Source: Pseudomonadota bacterium (GTDB lineage Bacteria; Desulfobacterota; Desulfovibrionia; Desulfovibrionales; Desulfomicrobiaceae). Taken from it: a DNA stretch of 42,049 nucleotides. Within the stretch, counting starts at the first letter, position 1, and every line of letters starts with the position of its first letter. The stretch lies in NCBI GenBank assembly GCA_030529235.1, contig JAUMXF010000009.1, positions 1 through 42,049 of the forward strand, in the 5' to 3' direction. The notes below the pieces were generated by a model that was not told the origin of the DNA, did not search any database, and saw only the letters and a list, made by a program, of their open reading frames with translations. Below are positions 9,380 through 16,814 of the stretch, piece after piece. The translations under genes and the position numbers were made by a program.

Positions 9380-10513
9380 TTACCGCAGCATTTCGAGAAA
9401 AGCCTCGATGCGGACTTTCAGTTGTTCCGTGTCCGCCGGGGAATAATCCGTGACGATCTGCAGGAAGGGCAGGTCCAACTCGTCACGGACAAATTTTTTG
9501 ATGGACCACGATTCCACATCGTAGGTCTGGCATCCCTGCCAGGTCAGATCGACCACGGCGTCCGCCTGGAAATCCGCCGCCAGTTCCCTGAGCGTGTCAT
9601 AGCGGTTGGGGTTCGGGGACATGACCGAGCAGGGCGTATCCAGATAGCGTCTGGCCAGGGCGGTCAGCGGGTCGTCCGTTTCGTCGATCATCTGGCGGAC
9701 TTTTTTGTAGCAGGTACAGTTGTCGATGCAGACGACGCTGGCGCCGCATTCTTCGAGCAGTTCGATGACCTTGTGGGAACCGAGCCCCGCCGGAACGCCC
9801 GTGAGCAGGATGCGGGGCGCGTGATCCGCCGCCCGTGCTTCTCCCGACTCGCGTATTTCGGCGGCAATACCCCACAGAAGCGCGATGGCCCGTTCGTAGT
9901 CGGACATGAAGGAGACGCGAAAGGAGATGTCCAGCAGGTCCATGCCCTTCAAGGGAGAGGGCCTCAGTTTGGCGAGGTCGAGGACATCCTTCAGGGCCAC
10001 GCGCAGACGGTTGGTCAGGCGGATGGCGGCGCGCAGTTTTTCCTCGGTGATGGACACGCCGAAATCCCGCTCCAGCCTGGCGACAAGCCCGGCGTACTGC
10101 GCCCGCCAGTAGGTGTGGGCCTCCTCGTCCTGAGTCTGCGGGAGTTGCAGCAGCACGATCGGTTTGTACTCGGCCAGCAGTTCGTACATTTTCTTCTTGC
10201 CGTCGCAGGTGGTGTCCGCCACCACGATGTCCGAGGCCGCCAGATAGGGACAGCTGTCCTGAAGGGCGAAGCCGAAGCTGCTTTTGATCAGCGGGCAGAG
10301 AGACCGGGGCAGCATGGTTTCCGCCGCCGGGATGGAGTCGTTTTTCGTGCCGCACAGGGACACGGGAATGGCGTCGGCGGCCAGGGCAATTTCAAGGGGC
10401 GAGTAGATGCAGTACTGTCCCACGACCTTTTTGCCGCTGGCCTTGGCTTCCTGAAGGGCCAGCACGTTGCGCCCGGTGATGTCGCGGAAGTGTTCGAGAG
10501 TCGGATAGGGCAT
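9380..10513 (-). CDS. Double-cubane-cluster reductase (HgdB/YjiM family)
   Basis: A 377-residue protein of the 2-hydroxyacyl-CoA dehydratase beta-subunit fold. Hallmarks of the double-cubane-cluster subgroup are visible: GQYCIYSPLEIALAADAIPV (Cys35), SLCPLIKSSFGFALQDSCPY (Cys73, Cys88), TTCDGKKKMYELL (Cys103), CIDNCTCYKK (262-268), TPCSVMSPNPNRYD (Cys295) and QGCQTYDVES (Cys328). Known of the family: members hold a sulfide-bridged pair of 4Fe-4S cubanes and, when energised by an ATP-driven activase, reduce small recalcitrant molecules such as acetylene; natural substrates are unknown. AGGAG precedes the ATG. It is the last gene of an operon with its activase and an ABC importer, which points to an imported substrate (inference). 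Cytoplasmic, oxygen-sensitive. Confidence 0.88.
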   Translation of the reverse strand: MPYPTLEHFRDITGRNVLALQEAKASGKKVVGQYCIYSPLEIALAADAIPVSLCGTKNDSIPAAETMLPRSLCPLIKSSFGFALQDSCPYLAASDIVVADTTCDGKKKMYELLAEYKPIVLLQLPQTQDEEAHTYWRAQYAGLVARLERDFGVSITEEKLRAAIRLTNRLRVALKDVLDLAKLRPSPLKGMDLLDISFRVSFMSDYERAIALLWGIAAEIRESGEARAADHAPRILLTGVPAGLGSHKVIELLEECGASVVCIDNCTCYKKVRQMIDETDDPLTALARRYLDTPCSVMSPNPNRYDTLRELAADFQADAVVDLTWQGCQTYDVESWSIKKFVRDELDLPFLQIVTDYSPADTEQLKVRIEAFLEMLR

Positions 10514-10562
10514 GATTTCTCCTTGGGTTGACGTGAAAGAGGGACGGGTATCTGAACGTTTT

Positions 10563-11327
10563 TCAGAGCCGGGCGGCGACGAGAGCGGCTCCCAGCGCCC
10601 CGGCGATCTGCGGCTGATCGGGGATGTTCACCGGAATGCCGAGCTCCGCCGAAAGGAGCCTGCCGAACGACGGGCTTATGCCCAGGCCGCCCGTGAAGGT
10701 GCATTCGCCCGTCATGGGGATGCGCGAGGCCAGGGCGGCCATGCGCCGGGCGATGGAACGGAAGACTCCCGCGGCGATGTTTTCGGGCGGCGTGCCCTGA
10801 GCCAGCAGGCCGATGATCTCCGTTTCCGCGAACACGGCGCACATGCTGGAGATGGCGGCCGGGGTCCCGCGTCCGGCGGCTTCGCCAAGCTCCGTAAGCT
10901 CCATGCCGAGGATGCCCGACAGCACCTGCAGAAACCGGCCGGTGCCCGCGGCGCATTTGTCGTTCATCATGAAATCCCGCACCGAGCCGTCGGCTTCCGT
11001 GCTGATGACCTTGCTGTCCTGCCCGCCGATATCGAGCACGACGCCGGTGCGCGGAAAAAGATGCACCGCGCCGAGGGCGTGACAGGTGATCTCCGTGACT
11101 GTTTTGGCCGCGAAGGGCAGGGACACGCGCCCGTACCCGGTGCCCACGACGCAAGACGGCGTGGACACGCCTGCGGCGGCGCAGGCGGCGGCAAGGACCT
11201 TTTCTCCGGCCTCCCTGGAGTTCCAGCCTGTGGGCAGGACTGCGGAACCGAGGATGGCGCGGGATTCGGGATCAAAGACAACGGCTTTCGCGGCTACCGA
11301 GCCGACATCGACACCGGCGACGGGCAT
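10563..11327 (-). CDS. ATP-dependent iron-sulfur activase (HgdC/YjiL family)
   Basis: A 254-residue ASKHA-fold ATPase. The phosphate-binding loops are GVDVGSVAAK (residues 5-14) and DIGGQDSK (99-106). NDKCAAGTGRFL (Cys125) and SSMCAVFAETE (Cys163) provide the two cysteines per subunit that hold the 4Fe-4S cluster at the dimer interface. Known role: it hydrolyses ATP to push a low-potential electron into a partner dehydratase or double-cubane reductase. The partner is almost certainly the gene 49 bases downstream. Its start overlaps the end of the ABC ATPase by 34 bases, implying coupled translation. Confidence 0.93.
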   Translation of the reverse strand: MPVAGVDVGSVAAKAVVFDPESRAILGSAVLPTGWNSREAGEKVLAAACAAAGVSTPSCVVGTGYGRVSLPFAAKTVTEITCHALGAVHLFPRTGVVLDIGGQDSKVISTEADGSVRDFMMNDKCAAGTGRFLQVLSGILGMELTELGEAAGRGTPAAISSMCAVFAETEIIGLLAQGTPPENIAAGVFRSIARRMAALASRIPMTGECTFTGGLGISPSFGRLLSAELGIPVNIPDQPQIAGALGAALVAARL

Positions 11328-12124
11328 GAATCTCTCCTGGCGGTTGGGGGTTGAGCCGGAGCCCCGTTGTTTGCGGAGTCCAGCATGTCGAGGATGGACG
11401 CGGTCAGCCGGGCGTAGGCCGGTTCGGCCCTGTTCCGGGGGTGGGGAAGATCAACGGGTATGACGGCCTGGATGCGGCCGGGTCGGGCGGTCATGACCAC
11501 TATCTTGTCGGCGAGGTACACGGCCTCGTCCACGCAGTGGGTCACGAACAGGATGGTGGTCTTGTGCTGCCGCCAGATGCGCAGCAGCTCCTTTTGCAGC
11601 AGGATGCGGGTGTGGGCGTCCAGCGCGCCGAAGGGCTCGTCCATGAGCAGCACGTCGGGTTCGTTGGCCAGAGCCCTGGCGATGGCCACCCGCTGGCGCA
11701 TGCCGCCCGAGAGTTCGTGGGGCATGACATGGGCGAAGTCTTCCAGGGCCACCAGTTCGAGATATTTCCGCGCGGCGGCGTTTCGCTCGGCGCGGGATTT
11801 TCCGGAAAATTCAGGCCCGAGGGCCACGTTGTCTTGCACGGTGCGCCACGGAAGCAGCGAATATTCCTGAAAAACCATGCCCACTTCGCGGCGCGGGACG
11901 TGCACGGTCTGCCCACGATAGAGAATTTCCCCCTCGCTGACGGGCTCCAGTCCGGCGGCCATGCGCAGGAATGTGGATTTCCCGCAGCCGCTCGGGCCGA
12001 CGATGCAGACAAAGCCGTTTTCGGAGATTTCGAGATCCAGGGTTTCCAAGGCCTGGATGGTCTCGCCGTTGCGGGCGGAAAACCGTTTTTGCACCTGGCG
12101 GGCCGAAAGAACCGGAGTTGTCAT
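11294..12124 (-). CDS. ABC transporter ATPase, NitT/TauT (nitrate/sulfonate) type
   Basis: A 276-residue importer ATPase. Walker A GPSGCGKST (~38-46), Q-loop VFQEYSLLPW, signature LSGGMRQR, Walker B VLLMDEPFGALD and the switch His in FVTHCVDEA are all present; the FGALDAHTR and VDEAVYLAD wording is typical of the TauB/SsuB/NrtD group. An upstream in-frame extension is open to 12946 but overlaps the permease, so the ATG at 12124 is used; its ribosome site is weak, suggesting coupling to the permease. The C-terminal ~25 residues are Pro/Ala/Ser-rich and overlap the activase start. Confidence 0.94.
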   Translation of the reverse strand: MTTPVLSARQVQKRFSARNGETIQALETLDLEISENGFVCIVGPSGCGKSTFLRMAAGLEPVSEGEILYRGQTVHVPRREVGMVFQEYSLLPWRTVQDNVALGPEFSGKSRAERNAAARKYLELVALEDFAHVMPHELSGGMRQRVAIARALANEPDVLLMDEPFGALDAHTRILLQKELLRIWRQHKTTILFVTHCVDEAVYLADKIVVMTARPGRIQAVIPVDLPHPRNRAEPAYARLTASILDMLDSANNGAPAQPPTARRDSCPSPVSMSAR

Positions 12125-12174
12125 GTTTTTGCCTATCGGGAAAGTTGTTTCCAGGAGTAGTGCCGCTTCTCGAA

Positions 12175-12969
12175 TCACTGGAAGGCGAGGTCGAGCAGCG
12201 CTCCGACGGCGCTGATGCAGGTCATGCCCGCGATGACGACGTCCGTTCGGCCCACGGTGTAGGCGTGGGTGATGAGGTAACCCACGCCCGAAAGGCTGCC
12301 GGGCAGCATCTCCGCCGAGACGAGGCACATCCAGGCCACGCCGAGGCCGATCCGCAGACCGTTGACGATGGAAGGCGCGGCCGCGGGCAGGAGAATTTTC
12401 AGAAAAATGCCGGACTCCGAAGCCCCGAGGACGCGGGCGGAGTCGATGAGGGTGCGGCTTGCGGTCTGTACCCCGTGCACGGCGCTGGTCAGCACCGGGA
12501 AGAACGCGCCGACGAAGATGATGAAGAGCATCGAGAGCTTGAGGTTGTTGAAATAGAAGTACAGCTGTCCGCGGGGCAACCTGGCCAGGGTGGCCAGGCT
12601 TTCCACGCCGAACCAGGCCAGTACCAGCGGCACCCAGGCCAGGGGCGGAATGGGCCTGAACATGCCGAGAAACGCGTTCAGCAGACGGTGGAGGCTCGCA
12701 TAGTACCCCATGGCCACGCCGAGAGGCACGCCGATCAGCACCGCCACGGCGTAGCCGCACAGGACGCGGACCAGGCTGATGCCGATGTTGCCCGCGAGGC
12801 TCCCCATGCTGATGACGTTTTCGGTGGGATGGGCGAGCAGACCCGCCACCTGGGAAAGGGGCGGGAGAATCAGCTCGTTGCCTGTGGAGCGCGCCGCCCA
12901 TTCCCAGACGGCGAAGAAGAAGAGCGGCACAAGAAGCGGCGCACACAGCGCGGAGAGGAATTTCGGCAT
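12175..12969 (-). CDS. ABC transporter permease, NitT/TauT type
   Basis: The 264-residue inner-membrane protein has about six hydrophobic segments and the EAA loop that docks the ATPase (DSARVLGASESGIFLKILLPAAAPSIVNGLRIGLG, ~165-199). The sequence FRPIPPLAWVPLVLAWFG near residue 105 is typical of the SsuC/TauC family. It lies between the binding protein and the ATPase in one operon; substrate not predictable from sequence. Confidence 0.94.
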   Translation of the reverse strand: MPKFLSALCAPLLVPLFFFAVWEWAARSTGNELILPPLSQVAGLLAHPTENVISMGSLAGNIGISLVRVLCGYAVAVLIGVPLGVAMGYYASLHRLLNAFLGMFRPIPPLAWVPLVLAWFGVESLATLARLPRGQLYFYFNNLKLSMLFIIFVGAFFPVLTSAVHGVQTASRTLIDSARVLGASESGIFLKILLPAAAPSIVNGLRIGLGVAWMCLVSAEMLPGSLSGVGYLITHAYTVGRTDVVIAGMTCISAVGALLDLAFQ

Positions 12970-13028
12970 GACGTTCCCTGACGGTTCCGGGCGGTATTTC
13001 CGGAAAGGGGAGCGGGCTCCCCTTCCGT

Positions 13029-14126
13029 CTACAGTTTGGTTGCTCCGCCGGATTCGATGAGCAGCGGTCTGGCCTGTTCGATGGACTTGTCCTTCAGCGC
13101 GCCGTTGAATTTGTGCATCCGGTTGAGCATATCCAGATAGGTCCCCGCGCCGCGCATCCAGTTTTCATTGAAGTCGTTCATGAACACGAGGGTGGACATG
13201 CGCCCGGCCTCCGGCGGCAGGCCGATCCATTTGGCCGCGATCTCTCCGGCTTCCTGCGGGTGCGCGTTGCACCACGTGTTGGCGTGTCTGATCAGGTCCA
13301 CATAGGCGGAGACCACTTCGGGGTGGTTTTGCAGCATGTCTTCGGAGGCCACGGCCACGCAGCAGGGGAAATTGGACCACTGTCCGGCGGGGGGCAGATC
13401 CGCCAGATTGATGACCACCTTGCCGGAACCCGTGGTCTGGGCCACTTCCGGAAACGGCGAGGGGCCGACCACGGCGTCCACCTGGCCGGAAGTGAGGGAG
13501 GCGAGGAGATTGCCCGTGTCCTTGAGGTCCACGAGAAGAATATCGGCTTCCATGTCCGACGGGTCGAGCGTCACCCGCAGTCCGGCCTGGACCAGCGCGC
13601 CTTCGAGCACGATTTTCGGAGCGCTCGTCGGCGAATGAAAGCCGATCCGGAAAGGCTCTCCGGCGTCTTTCACGCGTTCCATGAGGCTGTCCCAGCCGGT
13701 GAGCGGAGAATTTCTGGGCGCGACAAGAGCCATGCCTTCGGTCTGGAGAGGGCAGACGATTTTCATGGGGATGCCCTTGTCGATGCCGGCCATGATGGCG
13801 GTGATGGAGGCGATGCCCATGTCCAGATGCTTCTGGGCGAACAGGGTGGCGGTTTCGGAGCCGCTCTTCGCGACGACGAGATCGAGGATGGCTATGGGCT
13901 TGCCGTTTTTGACCAGCTCGTAGCTTTCGCGGTCCACAAGGGGATTGAGGCGGACATTTTTGTCCTTGAAGATTTCGCTGTTGGACGCCGCCACGAGAAA
14001 GGGGGAGTGGTGCGTGGTGAAGATGTAGCCGACCTTGAAGGCCGGAAGTTCGGCCAGGGCCATGACCGGCAGGCAGAGGAGCAGGACGGCCGAGGCCGCC
14101 GCGCGGCGAACAAAGGTGGTGAACAT
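13029..14126 (-). CDS. ABC transporter periplasmic substrate-binding protein, NMT1/TauA-like
   Basis: A 365-residue exported protein. The ATG at 14126 follows GGGAGAAG and opens a standard signal peptide (FVRRAAASAVLLLCLPVMALA, cleavage after about residue 25). The mature part has the two-lobed type II binding-protein pattern of NitT/TauT systems: FKVGYIFTTHHSPFLVA, then GWDSLMERVK, FRIGFHSPTSAPKIVLEGAL and QVDAVVGPSPFPEVAQ. First coding gene of the operon that ends with the double-cubane reductase. The ligand is unknown; binding proteins of this group carry small organic or inorganic anions, sulfonates or thiamin precursors. Confidence 0.9.
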   Translation of the reverse strand: MFTTFVRRAAASAVLLLCLPVMALAELPAFKVGYIFTTHHSPFLVAASNSEIFKDKNVRLNPLVDRESYELVKNGKPIAILDLVVAKSGSETATLFAQKHLDMGIASITAIMAGIDKGIPMKIVCPLQTEGMALVAPRNSPLTGWDSLMERVKDAGEPFRIGFHSPTSAPKIVLEGALVQAGLRVTLDPSDMEADILLVDLKDTGNLLASLTSGQVDAVVGPSPFPEVAQTTGSGKVVINLADLPPAGQWSNFPCCVAVASEDMLQNHPEVVSAYVDLIRHANTWCNAHPQEAGEIAAKWIGLPPEAGRMSTLVFMNDFNENWMRGAGTYLDMLNRMHKFNGALKDKSIEQARPLLIESGGATKL

Positions 14127-14221
14127 GCGGACTTCTCCCGGGTTGAGGTGAACGAGCGCTCCGAAGCGGGTTCGGAAGCTTCCGGCATGGCGGCAGCCCA
14201 TTGCCGACCGCCGTGCCGGCA

Positions 14222-14250
14222 CAAAAAATCCCGCACGGAACCGTACGGGA
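14222..14250 (-). terminator. Intrinsic terminator in the ABC-reductase operon leader
   Basis: On the minus strand a 10-bp stem (TCCCGTACGG / CCGTGCGGGA, one G-U pair, 2-base loop) is followed by TTTTTT. It lies about 95 bases before the binding-protein start and after ~190 bases of hairpin-rich leader. That position fits a transcription attenuator or riboswitch expression platform. It could instead end a separate short RNA. Confidence 0.7.
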
Positions 14251-14443
14251 GAAGCGATGGGAGAATGTCCGTCAGTGAAGGGCGGAAGGGGAAGCCGCTG
14301 TTTTCAGCGCACCGCCCGCAGCGACGGGGACATCCAGTCCCACCGCGGGTGGCGTCAGGTCATGCCTGAAGGAAAATAGCGGAAATGCGGCATAAAACCT
14401 CTGCTTGCGCCGGGGCGCTTGGCGCAATGAACGTGCGGAATAT
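14251..14443 (-). promoter_or_regulatory. Structured 5' leader of the ABC-reductase operon (unidentified RNA element)
   Basis: No gene of normal size lies here. The minus strand shows several local hairpins in series: TTGCGCC/GGCGCAA, CCACC-CGC-GGTGG, GGGAC-tggat-GTCCC, and GCGCTG-aaaa-CAGCG inside an outer GGGCGG/CCGCCC pair, followed by the terminator at 14222-14250. I could not match it to TPP, cobalamin, Moco, fluoride or SAM riboswitch consensus by eye. No confident promoter was found. Confidence 0.45.
14355..14393 (-). CDS. Possible 12-residue leader peptide
   Basis: AGAGG, four bases, then an ATG opens a 12-codon frame reading MPHFRYFPSGMT and stop, within the leader of the ABC-reductase operon. 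Three of the first seven residues are aromatic, which could suit ribosome-stalling attenuation, but there is no long run of one amino acid. Low confidence; it may be chance. Confidence 0.25.
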   Translation of the reverse strand: MPHFRYFPSGMT

Positions 14444-14472
14444 AAAAAAACGGCCCGTCCATGTAAAGGGCC
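14444..14472 (-). terminator. cimA terminator
   Basis: GGCCC/GGGCC around an 11-base loop, followed on the minus strand by GTTTTTTT, about 70 bases after the cimA stop. Confidence 0.75.
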
Positions 14473-14542
14473 TGTCCGGTTTTTTGTGCCGGAAACGGCC
14501 TTTTCCGGCCGGGCGCAGGGCTTCGTAAACGGCCGCGCGGCG

Positions 14543-16156
14543 TCAGATGTCCCGGATGGCCTGGGTCAGCTTCTTCTGGTCGTCCTTGAACAGTTTGTAG
14601 TTGATGGAGTCTTCCAGAGCCTGGCGACTGGCTTCGATGATGTTGTAGGATACGCCCACGGTGGTCCACCTGCTCTGGCTGTCCCCCGATTCGATGAGCA
14701 CCCGCACTTCCGAGGCCGTGCCGCCGCTTTCACGGGTCATGCCGGACAGCACGCGGACCTTGAAGTCCATGAGGCGCATCTCTCTCAGATTTGGGTAGAA
14801 GCGCTCCAGAGCCTTGCGCAGGGCGCAGTCCATGGCGTTGACCGGGCCCTTGCCCGTGGCCGCCGTGTGCTCGACGACGCCGCCCACGCGCAGCATGACC
14901 GTGGCTTCGGTGAAGGGTTCCGCGTCGGCGGTCAGCACGGAGTCCATGATCCGGACGCTGATCAGCCGGAAATAGCTCCGCGCCCGGCCCAGCACCCGGT
15001 TCACCAGCAGCTCGTAGGACGCCTCGGCGGCGGAGTACTCGTACCCTTTCTCCTCGCGCGTCTTCAGCTCCGTCAGAAGCTCCAGGACAAAGGGGTCGTC
15101 CTTGTCCAGATCGAAGCCGTACTGCCTGGCCTTGAGCAGGATATTGGCCTGCCCGGCCAGATCCGAGAGCAGAACGCGCCGTTTGTTGCCCACCAGCTCC
15201 GGTTCGATGTGCTCGTAGGTGCGTGGGTTGCGGCGCACGGCGGAAACGTGGACCCCCCCCTTGTGCGTGAAAGCGGACTGCCCGATGTAGGGCTGGCGCT
15301 TGAAGGCGCGCAGGTTGGCCACTTCGCTGACAAAGGCCGACGCGTCGCTCAGGCGGCGCAGGTGGCCGTCAGGCAGACAGGACAGGCCCATCTTCAGTTC
15401 CAGATTGGGGATGATGGAGCAGAGGTTGGCGTTGCCGCACCGTTCGCCGTAGCCGTTGATGGTGCCCTGGACGTGGACGGCCCCGTGTTCGACGGCGGCC
15501 AGGGAGTTGGCCACTGCCAGCTCGCAGTCGTTGTGGGCGTGGATGCCGAGCCGGGCCTCGGGCAGGTCGCGGCGCACGGCGTCCATGATGGGCGCGATCT
15601 CTCCGGGCAGGGTGCCGCCGTTGGTGTCGCAGAGCACCAGTAGGTCCGCGCCCGCTTCCAGAGCCTTGCACAGACAGGCCGTGGCGTAGGCCGGGTCGGC
15701 CTTGTAGCCGTCGAAGAAGTGCTCGGCGTCGTAGAAGAGTTCTCCGGCGTGGGAGCGCAGAAACGCCAGAGAATCGCGGATGAGTTCCAGATTGCGTTCC
15801 AGCGGGATTTGCAGGGCTTCGGTGACGTGAATGTCCCAGGTCTTGCCGAAGATGGTCAGAACCGGCGCTCCGGCTTCCACCAGCGCCAGCAGGTTTTCGT
15901 CCGCGTGGGCCGTGGTTCTGGCGGCGTGGGTGGAGCCGAAGGCCGCCAGTTTGGCCGTGCGGGGCCCGTGCTGGCGCATTTCCGCGAAGAATCGCTTGTC
16001 CCGCGGGTTGGAGCCCGGCCAGCCGCCTTCGATATAGGCCACGCCCAGATGGTCGAGTCTGGCGGCGATGCGCTGCTTGTCCTCGGTGGAGAGGGTCAGC
16101 TCTTCGGACTGGGTGCCGTCGCGCAGGGTGGTGTCGTAAATCTGGACGGTTTGCAT
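14543..16156 (-). CDS. cimA: Citramalate synthase
   Basis: Condenses acetyl-CoA with pyruvate to (R)-citramalate, the first step of the threonine-independent route to isoleucine. The 537-residue length fits the long CimA form. The HMG-CoA-lyase-like TIM barrel opens with QIYDTTLRDGTQSEELTLS, and the metal-binding segment GIHAHNDCELAVANSLAAVEHGAVHVQGTINGYGERCGN is intact near residues 205-245. The C-terminal ~130 residues form the LeuA-type allosteric dimer domain where isoleucine feedback acts in relatives. The gene is preceded by a leader peptide and terminator that look like an isoleucine attenuator. Confidence 0.95.
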   Translation of the reverse strand: MQTVQIYDTTLRDGTQSEELTLSTEDKQRIAARLDHLGVAYIEGGWPGSNPRDKRFFAEMRQHGPRTAKLAAFGSTHAARTTAHADENLLALVEAGAPVLTIFGKTWDIHVTEALQIPLERNLELIRDSLAFLRSHAGELFYDAEHFFDGYKADPAYATACLCKALEAGADLLVLCDTNGGTLPGEIAPIMDAVRRDLPEARLGIHAHNDCELAVANSLAAVEHGAVHVQGTINGYGERCGNANLCSIIPNLELKMGLSCLPDGHLRRLSDASAFVSEVANLRAFKRQPYIGQSAFTHKGGVHVSAVRRNPRTYEHIEPELVGNKRRVLLSDLAGQANILLKARQYGFDLDKDDPFVLELLTELKTREEKGYEYSAAEASYELLVNRVLGRARSYFRLISVRIMDSVLTADAEPFTEATVMLRVGGVVEHTAATGKGPVNAMDCALRKALERFYPNLREMRLMDFKVRVLSGMTRESGGTASEVRVLIESGDSQSRWTTVGVSYNIIEASRQALEDSINYKLFKDDQKKLTQAIRDI

Positions 16157-16185
16157 GTGGTTTCCCCTTGCCGGATGAAGTCACG

Positions 16186-16217
16186 AAAAAAGCCCCCGGC
16201 CTGCTGCCTGGGGGCTT
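16186..16217 (-). terminator. Attenuator terminator upstream of cimA
   Basis: AAGCCCCC (16217-16210) pairs with GGGGGCTT (16197-16190) and is followed by a U-run, 30 bases upstream of the cimA start. The left arm can instead pair with GCCU-C-GGGG at the end of the leader frame (16256-16248), forming an antiterminator of about eight pairs around one mismatch. Confidence 0.8.
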
Positions 16218-16241
16218 CTGGTGCGTGAAACACGGATGCCG

Positions 16242-16304
16242 TCAGCTCCCCGAGGCCGTATCGCGGTCCATGATCAGAATGATGATGGCGGGAGTGGCGT
16301 TCAT
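16242..16304 (-). CDS. Isoleucine-rich leader peptide of cimA (20 aa)
   Basis: A 20-codon frame in the cimA leader carries ATC ATC ATT CTG ATC at codons 7-11: four isoleucines and one leucine in a row. The stop (16244-16242) lies just past the antiterminator arm and 25 bases before the terminator stem. A ribosome waiting for isoleucyl-tRNA would leave the antiterminator arm free; one that reaches the stop would cover it and let the terminator form. There is no clear ribosome site before the ATG; the frame is open further to a TTG at 16343, so the true start is uncertain. Confidence 0.7.
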   Translation of the reverse strand: MNATPAIIILIMDRDTASGS

Positions 16305-16314
16305 ATCGTTTTCG

Positions 16315-16343
16315 AAACTGAAGGGCTGGCCGTGATTTGTCAA
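16315..16343 (-). promoter_or_regulatory. Candidate cimA leader promoter
   Basis: A perfect TTGACA (16343-16338) just after the stop of the upstream small gene, with a weak -10 (CAGTTT, 16320-16315) at 17 bases. If used, the leader transcript would begin only a few bases before the leader ATG, giving nearly leaderless translation. Confidence 0.4.
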
Positions 16344-16349
16344 GGCCGC

Positions 16350-16625
16350 TCACTGGGCGATCTTGATTTCCTGCGCGTCGATGACATCCATGCCGTTGTC
16401 CATCTCCCGCGAGCCGAGAACAATGGCCCGGCACCCGCCCAGGCCAGAGGCGTCGATGCCGCGCACGACGTAGTTGGTGGCGGTGGTGACCAGAATGACG
16501 CCCGAAGCGGTTTCCCTGAGGACGCCGTGTATTTCCACCGTTTCTCCGGCCAGGATCGGGGCCGGAGTCAGAGTCAGCAGGGCGATGATCAAAGTATCGC
16601 GGATATGGCCGACAATGCGATTCAT
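16350..16625 (-). CDS. Small exported protein, function unknown (91 aa)
   Basis: The ATG at 16625 (GAAGG five to six bases upstream) opens a signal peptide with hydrophobic core DTLIIALLTLTPAPILA, probably cut near residue 26. The mature ~65 residues (ETVEIHGVLRETASGVILVT ... DVIDAQEIKIAQ) alternate in a way that suggests a small beta-barrel of the OB type, as in bacterial periplasmic OB-fold proteins; one Cys (GGCRA) is present. No recognised family motif. It has its own promoter and ends directly before the cimA leader. Confidence 0.7.
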   Translation of the reverse strand: MNRIVGHIRDTLIIALLTLTPAPILAGETVEIHGVLRETASGVILVTTATNYVVRGIDASGLGGCRAIVLGSREMDNGMDVIDAQEIKIAQ

Positions 16626-16687
16626 GAATACCTTCTTTCTTTTATTTTCAACAGGTTGAATGCCTGAGGTGAACAAAAATTGAAGCG

Positions 16688-16716
16688 AAACTATGCGCGA
16701 ACATGGCTTCTGTCAA
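16688..16716 (-). promoter_or_regulatory. Promoter of the small exported protein gene
   Basis: TTGACA (16716-16711), 17 bases, then TAGTTT (16693-16688), about 60 bases before the start at 16625. The -35 is perfect, the -10 moderate. Confidence 0.5.
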
Positions 16717-16814
16717 ACGCCGTCTGTTGGACGGTCGGATCGCAGCAGCGTCTTTTCGTGTCTCTGACGGATGGGGAGTCGGCGCATGTTGTCCGCTTCC
16801 GGCCCGGATGATGG

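Noticed and set aside
12125-12946. N-terminal extension of the ABC ATPase to 12946
   Set aside because: The extension is Arg/Pro/His-rich, lies in another frame over the permease gene and has no homology pattern; the ATG at 12124 gives the normal ATPase length.
14251-14443. Known riboswitch (TPP, cobalamin, Moco, fluoride, SAM) in the ABC operon leader
   Set aside because: Conserved core bases of these classes were looked for by eye and not found; the element is left unassigned.
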